Positions 40,352 through 45,601 of a stretch of 45,601 bases of DNA are shown piece after piece. Within the stretch, counting starts at the first letter, position 1; the number at the start of each line of letters is the position of its first letter. The stretch spans positions 1-45,601 of the forward strand of contig NZ_VJWX01000007.1 of NCBI RefSeq assembly GCF_007713715.1. Reading direction: 5' to 3'. Both the position numbers and the translations under genes were made by a program. Source of the stretch: Amycolatopsis rhizosphaerae. GTDB taxonomy: Bacteria; Actinomycetota; Actinomycetes; Mycobacteriales; Pseudonocardiaceae. A model generated the notes under the pieces. That model ran no database searches, was not told the origin of the DNA, and saw only the letters and a program-made list of their open reading frames with translations.

Positions 40352-40969
40352 GTGTACGGTGTGAGGGTGTCCACTTCGCCTCATCTGAGCCTCGCCGACC
40401 GGAAGCGCCAGCTCGTGGCCGACGAGTTGAGCCAGGCCGCGTTGACCTTGTTGGCCGCCAGGGGGTTCGAGGCGGTCACCGTGGACGAGATCGCAGCCGC
40501 CGCCGGCATGTCCAAACGAACATTCTTCCGCTACTTCGCTTCCAAGGAGGACGTGGTCATCCAGTTCCTGGCGGAAATGGGAGGCCGGATGCGCGCCGAA
40601 CTCGCGGCTCGCCCAGTAGGTGAGCCACTGTCGTCAGTCCTGCACCACACCATCTGGTCCGCCATCGACGCGTGCGCCGGCCAGACCGAGCCAGCCCTGC
40701 GCGTGGTGCGACTGATCATGGAAACCCCCGCGCTGAGGGCCCGGTTTCTCGAACGACAGGCCCAATGGCAAGACGACCTTGCCCTGGAGATCGCACGGCG
40801 ACTGCGTCAAGACCCAACCACGGACCTCTACCCGCAACTTGCCGCCGGACTTGCGCTCACCGCGTTCCGTACCGTGCTGCAGCGGTGGAGCACCAGCAAC
40901 GGCGCCGAAGACCCAGGCGCTCTGACGGACCAAACCTTCGCGCTCATCGCACCGGCACTGGACGCATAG
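40352..40969 (+). CDS. TetR-family regulator (divergent from SDR)
   Basis: A 205-residue regulator. HTH near the N-terminus: ALTLLAARGFEAVTVDEIAA then AAGMSKRTFFRYFASKEDVV, a standard TetR pattern; the rest is the helical ligand-binding and dimerisation region. The start is uncertain: GTG at 40352 or 40367, neither with a good ribosome binding site, so the message may be leaderless. It probably represses the SDR gene by binding the palindrome at 40305-40319. Confidence 0.87.
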   Translation: MYGVRVSTSPHLSLADRKRQLVADELSQAALTLLAARGFEAVTVDEIAAAAGMSKRTFFRYFASKEDVVIQFLAEMGGRMRAELAARPVGEPLSSVLHHTIWSAIDACAGQTEPALRVVRLIMETPALRARFLERQAQWQDDLALEIARRLRQDPTTDLYPQLAAGLALTAFRTVLQRWSTSNGAEDPGALTDQTFALIAPALDA

Positions 40970-41067
40970 CCCAAACGCGGCAGCCTCGAACTCGACCACC
41001 GAGGCGCGCCAGTGCCGATCAGATCCCCATGGCGTGCCTTGTCAACGCTTCCACCACGCCCGAGGGA

Positions 41068-41700
41068 TCAGTCTTCACACGCCTTCGCGAGGGCGGCCTC
41101 GAAGGTCTCTACCGACTGGGCACCGGACACCCCGTACCGGTTGTCGAAGACGAAGAACGGCACACCGTTCGCGCCGAGTGCTCGCGCCTCTTCGACGTCC
41201 GCCCGAACGTCGTCGGCGTAGGTGCCCTCCTTCAGGACCGTTCGCGCTTCCTCCGCGTCCAGACCCGCTTCGGCGGCCAGGGCGACCAGTGAATCCTCGT
41301 CGAACACCGACCGCTGTTCGGTGAAGTACGCACGGAAGAACCGCTCCGTCACCTCGGCCTGCACGCCGCGTTCCTTCGCCAGGTGCAACAGCCGGTGCGC
41401 GTCGAAGGTGTTGCCGATGACGCCGCCGTCGAGGCGGTACTCCAGCCCTTCCGCGGCGGCGAGTTGTTCGAGCCGGTGCTCCATCTCCCGCATTTCCGCC
41501 TCGTCCCGCCCGTACTTCGCGGCCAGCAACGGGAGTTTCGGCACGGTCTCGCCGCGCGGCATCCGGGGGTCGAGCTCGAACGAGCGGTAGACCACCTCGA
41601 CCTCGTCACGGCGCTCGAAACCGGCGAGGGCGCGTTCGAGACGACGCTTGCCGAGATAGCACCACGGACAGACCACATCGGACCAGACGTCAACGCGCAC
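41068..41700 (-). CDS. FrnE/DsbA-family oxidoreductase
   Basis: A 210-residue thioredoxin-fold protein with the redox motif C11-P-W-C14 in VDVWSDVVCPWCYLGKRRLE, DPRMPRG, GNTFDAHRLLHLAKERG and the C-terminal GANGVPFFVFDNRYGVSGAQ containing the cis-proline. This is the FrnE-like subgroup of DsbA proteins. There is no signal peptide, so it is cytoplasmic. The GTG at 41700 follows the TetR gene (41730) in the same direction, so both belong to the operon starting with the hydrolase. Confidence 0.9.
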   Translation of the reverse strand: MRVDVWSDVVCPWCYLGKRRLERALAGFERRDEVEVVYRSFELDPRMPRGETVPKLPLLAAKYGRDEAEMREMEHRLEQLAAAEGLEYRLDGGVIGNTFDAHRLLHLAKERGVQAEVTERFFRAYFTEQRSVFDEDSLVALAAEAGLDAEEARTVLKEGTYADDVRADVEEARALGANGVPFFVFDNRYGVSGAQSVETFEAALAKACED

Positions 41701-41729
41701 GCCCAGCCGCAACGTGATCCCGCCGCAGG

Positions 41730-42323
41730 CTATTCCCGCGCCACCAGTGAGGCGAACCAGTGGCCGAGGACCTGCTGGACATCGGCGCGGGCGGCGGCCG
41801 GATCGTCTGCCTCGGCGATCATCCGCGCCCCCTCCATCACCGCGCTCAGCGCGAGCTGGGCCAGTGCGGGCACCGGCTGCGGCACGACCCGCCCCTCCTC
41901 GACCGCCCGCGCCAACACCCGGATGAGCAACCCGAGGCCATACTCCGCCTCGATCTCGCGCCAAACGCCCCAGCCGAGCACGGCGGGCGCGTCCGTCAGC
42001 GAGATCTGCCGGATTTCTTCGCGCAGGCAGGCATCGAGGAACACGGACAGCGCCATGCCCATTCCGGAGACCGCGTCCGGCGCGTCCTGGAACGCGGCTT
42101 CCACTTCAGCGGTGACCTCGCGTTCCAGCTCCTCCACCACCGCGCGGAACAGGCCCTGCTTGTCGGCGTAGTGGTGGTAGAGCGCGCCCCGCGTCACGCC
42201 GGCCGCGCGCACGATCTCGTCGGCGGGGACGGCCTGGTAACCGCGGCTCGCGAACAGTTCGCGGGCCGCCGCGACCAGGGCCGTCTTGGTGCTGTTGGAG
42301 CGATCTTGCTGGGTGCGTCGCAC
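41730..42323 (-). CDS. TetR-family regulator
   Basis: A 197-residue regulator with HTH KTALVAAARELFASRGYQAV then VRAAGVTRGALYHHYADKQG, and a C-terminal domain of the AcrR/TetR_C type. GTG start, 4 bp after the hydrolase gene. It most likely autoregulates its operon through the 25-bp palindrome at 43206-43230. The inducer is unknown. Confidence 0.9.
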   Translation of the reverse strand: MRRTQQDRSNSTKTALVAAARELFASRGYQAVPADEIVRAAGVTRGALYHHYADKQGLFRAVVEELEREVTAEVEAAFQDAPDAVSGMGMALSVFLDACLREEIRQISLTDAPAVLGWGVWREIEAEYGLGLLIRVLARAVEEGRVVPQPVPALAQLALSAVMEGARMIAEADDPAAARADVQQVLGHWFASLVARE

Positions 42324-42327
42324 GCCC

Positions 42328-43194
42328 CTAATGTGCCACGACGCCCGCGAACTCGACGATGTGCCGCACCAGCACGGCGGGCTGGTCCTCGGCGATGAAC
42401 GTGTAGGTGTCGGGGACCTCGACCAGCCGTCCCTTCGGCAGCAGTTCGGCGAGCCTGCGCCCGAACCTGATCGGGAACAGCTTGTCCTCCGTCCCCCACA
42501 CCAGCAGGACCGGGCGCGAGAAGGTGCGCAGCTTCTCCGCCGCCGCCAGTGTGTGGCGCGGGTGCACGGCCCGCAGCAGCTTCCGCAGATCCCGGCGCAC
42601 CCCGGCGGACCGGCGCACCGGCCCGAGGTAGGAGTCGATGATCTCGGGTGGGACGGGCCGCTTGACCACCCAGCCGAACAGCAGCGGGGACCGCTGCAGC
42701 GTCTTGTTCCGGGTCATCCCGGCGAGCAGCCGCATCGAACCGGGGAGCTTCGCGAGCACCGGGAGGGGCTTGAAGATCGGCGGGAAGAAGTACTCGAAGC
42801 TGTCCGAAGGCAGCAGTACCACGCGGTCGACCCGCTCCGGATGCCGCGTGAGCAGGATCTGGGTCAGCGCGCCGCCGGTGTCGTTGGCGACCAGGACCAC
42901 GTCCCGCAGGTCCAGCGCCGCCAGGAAGTCCGCGATGAGGTCCGCGTGGCCGGGCGGGGTGAGGTCGGCGTCGTCGTTCATCGGCTGCTCGTGCCCGCCG
43001 AGCGGCCAGTCCGGCGCGAGGCACCGGAACCCGGCCTCGGCCACCCCCGGCACCACGGATCGCCACAGATCGGCGTTGGTGAGGATGCCGTGGAGGAAGA
43101 CCACCGCCCGTCCCGATCCCCGGTCGTGGTAACGGATCCGCCCTTGCGGCAGGTCGAGGTGGCGCTCCTGCCCCAGTGATTCGCTTCTCGTCAT
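42328..43194 (-). CDS. Alpha/beta hydrolase, dehalogenase/epoxide-hydrolase-like
   Basis: A 288-residue alpha/beta hydrolase: HGILTN (35-40) for the oxyanion hole and VLVANDTGGAL, where an aspartate takes the nucleophile position as in haloalkane dehalogenases and epoxide hydrolases; PVLLVWGTEDKLFP supplies the next acidic residue. The C-terminal histidine environment (PDTYTFIAEDQP) departs from the usual 'GH', with Y/T where His is expected, so activity is uncertain. The ATG at 43194 is chosen since the alternative at 43215 lies within the operator. First gene of the operon with TetR and FrnE. Confidence 0.82.
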   Translation of the reverse strand: MTRSESLGQERHLDLPQGRIRYHDRGSGRAVVFLHGILTNADLWRSVVPGVAEAGFRCLAPDWPLGGHEQPMNDDADLTPPGHADLIADFLAALDLRDVVLVANDTGGALTQILLTRHPERVDRVVLLPSDSFEYFFPPIFKPLPVLAKLPGSMRLLAGMTRNKTLQRSPLLFGWVVKRPVPPEIIDSYLGPVRRSAGVRRDLRKLLRAVHPRHTLAAAEKLRTFSRPVLLVWGTEDKLFPIRFGRRLAELLPKGRLVEVPDTYTFIAEDQPAVLVRHIVEFAGVVAH

Positions 43195-43205
43195 GACCTC
43201 CAGAC

Positions 43206-43230
43206 TTACATACATACTGCATGTATGTAA
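43206..43230. promoter_or_regulatory. Perfect 25-bp palindromic operator
   Basis: TTACATACAT and ATGTATGTAA (43206-43215, 43221-43230) are exact inverted repeats around 5 bp. It lies 12 bp upstream of the hydrolase ATG. It is AT-rich in GC-rich DNA and fits a TetR binding site for the protein at 41730. Confidence 0.75.
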
Positions 43231-43287
43231 ATACTCCCGCTAGGGTGGACCCGGAAGGCGTGAGGCCGACTGAGGAGGAGCCGCGGG

Positions 43288-44169
43288 ATGAAGGGGATCG
43301 TGCTGGCGGGGGGCAGCGGGACGCGCCTACATCCGATTACCCAGGCCGTGTCCAAGCAGTTGCTGCCGGTGTACGACAAACCGATGATCTACTACCCGCT
43401 CTCGGTGCTCATGCTGGCCGGGATCCGGGAGATCCTGATCATCTCCACCCCCGAGGACCTGCCCAGCTTCCGCCGCCTGCTCGGCTCCGGCGACCAGTAC
43501 GGCCTCACCTTCGACTACGCCGAGCAACCCAGCCCCAACGGCCTTGCCGAGGCGTTCCTGATCGGCGCCGACTTCATCGGCGACGGCGACGTCGCGCTCG
43601 TCCTCGGCGACAACATCTTCTACGGGCAGGGTTTCTCCGAGCGGATGCAGCGCGAGGTGTCCTCTTTGGACGGCTGCGTGCTGTTCGGCTACCCGGTCAA
43701 GGACGCCCAGCGCTATGGCGTCGGCGAGACGGACGCCGGGGGCAGGCTGGTCTCCATCGAGGAGAAGCCCGAGCGGCCGAAGTCGAACAAGGCCATCACC
43801 GGCCTGTACTTCTACGACAGCAACGTGGTCGACATCGCCCGCGAACTGCGGCCCTCCGCCCGCGGCGAACTGGAGATCACCGACGTCAACCTCACCTACC
43901 TGCGGCAGGGCCGGGCCAAACTGGTGGACCTCGGCCGCGGTTTCGCCTGGCTCGACACCGGTACGCACGATTCGCTGCTGGAGGCGGGCCAGTTCGTGCA
44001 GGTGCTCGAACACCGCACCGGGGTGCGCATCGCCTGTCTGGAAGAGGTCGCGCTGCGGATGGGCTTCATCGACCCCGACCAGTGCCTGGCCCTCGGCATG
44101 AAGCTCTCCAAGTCCGGCTACGGCGACTACGTGGTCGCCGTGGCCCGCGCGGCGGGCGCCACCGGCTGA
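43288..44169 (+). CDS. rmlA: Glucose-1-phosphate thymidylyltransferase
   Basis: A 293-residue enzyme forming dTDP-glucose from glucose-1-phosphate and dTTP, the first step of dTDP-L-rhamnose and other deoxysugar pathways. The nucleotidyltransferase signature [11 protein letters not shown] is at 6-16, followed by [46 protein letters not shown], and [11 protein letters not shown]. Length and motifs are those of RmlA/RfbA. ATG start behind GGAGGAG. No other sugar genes are adjacent here. Confidence 0.95.
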   Translation: MKGIVLAGGSGTRLHPITQAVSKQLLPVYDKPMIYYPLSVLMLAGIREILIISTPEDLPSFRRLLGSGDQYGLTFDYAEQPSPNGLAEAFLIGADFIGDGDVALVLGDNIFYGQGFSERMQREVSSLDGCVLFGYPVKDAQRYGVGETDAGGRLVSIEEKPERPKSNKAITGLYFYDSNVVDIARELRPSARGELEITDVNLTYLRQGRAKLVDLGRGFAWLDTGTHDSLLEAGQFVQVLEHRTGVRIACLEEVALRMGFIDPDQCLALGMKLSKSGYGDYVVAVARAAGATG

Positions 44170-44177
44170 GCCACCGG

Positions 44178-44203
44178 CGGGGCCGCCGAGGTCAGCGGCC
44201 CCG
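44178..44203. terminator. Bidirectional hairpin between rmlA and htpX
   Basis: CGGGGCCGC (44178-44186) pairs with GCGGCCCCG (44195-44203) around an 8-nt loop, between the two convergent genes. The htpX stop codon lies in the loop. Confidence 0.5.
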
Positions 44204-45052
44204 GCGCGCCATCTCCTCGAGCCGGGCGATGCGGTCCTCCATGGGCGGGTGGGTGGAGAACAGCTTCGACAGGGACTCGCCCGGCCGGAACGGGTTGGCG
44301 ATCATCAGATGTGACTGCGCCACCAGCTGCGGCTCGGGCACCAGCGGCGCGCGCCGCGTGCCCTCGGCCAGCTTGCGCAGCGCCGAGGCCAGCGCCAGCG
44401 GGTCACCGGTGAGTTCGGCGCCGGAGGCGTCCGCCTGGTACTCCCGCGACCGGCTCACCGCCAGGCGGATCACCGCGGCGGCGATCGGGCCGACCAGGAT
44501 CAGCAGCAGGGAGACGAACGGGTTGCCGCCCTCGCGGTCGTTCCCGCCGAAGCCGACGAACATCGCGAGGTTCGCGAGCACGCTGATCACGCTCGCCAGC
44601 GCCCCCGCCACACACGAGATCAGGATGTCCCGGTTGTAGACGTGGGACAGTTCGTGGCCCAGCACCGCGCGCAACTCGCGCTCGGTGAGCAGGTCGAGGA
44701 TCCCGGTGGTGCAGCAGACGGCCGCGTGCCGCGGGTTCCGCCCGGTGGCGAAGGCGTTCGGCGCCACGGTCGGGCTGAGGTAGAGCGCCGGCATCGGCTG
44801 GCGGGCCGAGGTGGCCAGCTCCCGCACGATCCGGTACATCACCGGCTGCTCCGCTTCGGAGATCGGACGAGCGTGCATGGCGCGCAGGGCCAGCTTGTCG
44901 GAGTTGAAGTACGCGTAGGCGTTCATGCCGAGCGCGATCGCCAGTCCGACGAACAGGGCGGTGCGGCCGAACAGCGAGCTGATCGCGATGATGAGGGCAC
45001 TCAGCAGGCCGAGCAGCAGCGCGGTCTTCAACCCGTTCTGATGCCTGTGCAC
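44192..45052 (-). CDS. htpX: HtpX-family membrane zinc protease
   Basis: A 286-residue integral-membrane metalloprotease of quality control. N-terminal hydrophobic segments (about 8-28 and 32-48), then [19 protein letters not shown], zinc motif HELSH at 133-137, two further membrane segments, and [16 protein letters not shown] with the third zinc ligand. The end reads [18 protein letters not shown] as in HtpX. Start at the GTG at 45052 ([15 protein letters not shown]); the longer frame upstream is not homologous. Confidence 0.93.
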   Translation of the reverse strand: MHRHQNGLKTALLLGLLSALIIAISSLFGRTALFVGLAIALGMNAYAYFNSDKLALRAMHARPISEAEQPVMYRIVRELATSARQPMPALYLSPTVAPNAFATGRNPRHAAVCCTTGILDLLTERELRAVLGHELSHVYNRDILISCVAGALASVISVLANLAMFVGFGGNDREGGNPFVSLLLILVGPIAAAVIRLAVSRSREYQADASGAELTGDPLALASALRKLAEGTRRAPLVPEPQLVAQSHLMIANPFRPGESLSKLFSTHPPMEDRIARLEEMARRGR

Positions 45053-45332
45053 TTGACCTGCGCCTCCCTCGAGCAACACACCCGATTTCTGAACGTGCCG
45101 GCAAGCCGGGAAAGTTCCACGACGATTGTGGGCCGGGCAGGGACGGGCGACCAAGACCGAACTCGTCACGTCCCGTTCCCCCTGGTGACGCCGCGCGACG
45201 AAAGCGCAGATCGGCCGGTGAGACCCGGCCGGTGAATTCGGTCACCACCCCGCGGGCGGGAGTGAGGTGCGGTCACTGTGGGTATAGCGCCGGAAACGCT
45301 CGAACAACGAAATCGGACCGCGGAAGGCGCTC

Positions 45333-45601
45333 ATGAAACTCGGTTTGCAGATCCCGGACTTCACCTGGCCGGGCGGCCCGGCCAGGCTCGGCGCCGATCT
45401 CGCCGAGGTCTCCCTGGCCGCGGACACCGCGGGGTTCGACCTCGCCGTAATGGATCACTTCTTCCAGATCCGGGACGTTGGCCCGGACGACGACGGCCCA
45501 CTCCGGCGCCTCGCGGGCCTCGGCGTGGACGCCGTGATCGGCTTGGTGCCCGGCATGCCGGGCACCAAGCCGCTCGACCTCTTCGCCACGGACATCATTC
45601 C
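45333..45601 (+). pseudogene. LLM-family (F420-dependent) gene, internally deleted and cut by the window end
   Basis: The start MKLGLQIPDFTWPGGPARLG then AADTAGFDLAVMDHFFQI is that of LLM-class F420-dependent oxidoreductases of about 300 residues. Directly after FFQIRDVGP comes RLAGLGVDAVIGLVPGMP, which resembles the extreme C-terminal strand-helix of the same family ('LA.LGVD.V'). About 200 residues are therefore missing in frame. A perfect 30-bp palindrome lies at 45541-45570. The frame is open to the window end. Confidence 0.6.

Noticed and set aside
39517-40623. Long plus-strand frame opposite the SDR gene
   Set aside because: Shadow of high-GC third positions; the SDR protein on the minus strand has all family motifs.
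43221-44639. Long plus-strand frame overlapping rmlA in another frame
   Set aside because: Arg/Pro-rich shadow translation; RmlA motifs are in the 43288-44169 frame.

Overview
High-GC actinomycete DNA, most likely from the Pseudonocardiales. Supporting signs are strong GC bias at third codon positions, frequent GTG starts, Scr1-type XRE regulators with DUF5753/DUF397 partners, an FxLD lanthipeptide cluster and an SCO6880-type transfer operon. The window has a mobile/accessory part (about 1-38,550) and a stretch that looks chromosomal (about 38,560-45,601), separated by a tRNA-Tyr gene with a tyrosine integrase beside it.

Left edge: the last 55 codons of a type I-E cas6e, a short leader, and CRISPR array 1 (12 repeats). 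A large XPD/DinG-like helicase with a C-terminal PD-(D/E)XK nuclease motif follows on the minus strand. From 14,113 down to 4,141 runs a tightly coupled nine-gene minus-strand operon for a type IV secretion/conjugation machine: ParA-like protein, small two-TM protein, single-TM protein, VirB6-like polytopic protein, SCO6880-like protein, VirB4-like ATPase, lytic transglycosylase/NlpC protein, VirD4-like coupling ATPase and a DUF4913-like protein. No relaxase gene is visible.

Middle (14,287-22,730): two paralogous modules, each an XRE regulator, an ImmA/IrrE-type metalloprotease and a polytopic membrane protein of the MAB_1171c/DUF6545 kind. One module has an extra alpha/beta hydrolase; the other has a dense cluster of perfect hairpins in its divergent promoter region. 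A 14-bp operator-like word occurs at the transfer-operon promoter, at the first XRE promoter and again before an FlK-like thioesterase, with closely matching promoter geometry in the first and third cases. Next come a small secreted protein, a truncated second VirD4-like gene and an internally deleted IS21-family remnant.

22,738-32,160: a complete FxLD-family class I lanthipeptide operon (PCMT-like methyltransferase, 59-residue precursor, LanB, LanC, SpaB_C-like protein). It diverges from a plus-strand regulatory set (109-residue protein, DUF6879 protein, DUF5753 XRE regulator). CRISPR array 2 (17 full repeats plus a truncated one) follows, with a related but distinct repeat, the same leader-repeat junction and one duplicated spacer. 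Then come an XRE/DUF397 pair and an AICE-like module (small TM protein, short GntR regulator, excisionase, XRE regulator, integrase) that lacks FtsK-type transfer and replication genes. A second copy of the tRNA-Tyr 3' end was not found by eye, so the left boundary of the element is unresolved.

Right of tRNA-Tyr: yajQ; an SDR dehydrogenase divergent from a TetR regulator; a hydrolase-TetR-FrnE operon behind a perfect palindromic operator; rmlA; htpX; and a 5' fragment of an LLM-family gene that appears internally deleted. All assignments come from reading motifs; no database search was possible.
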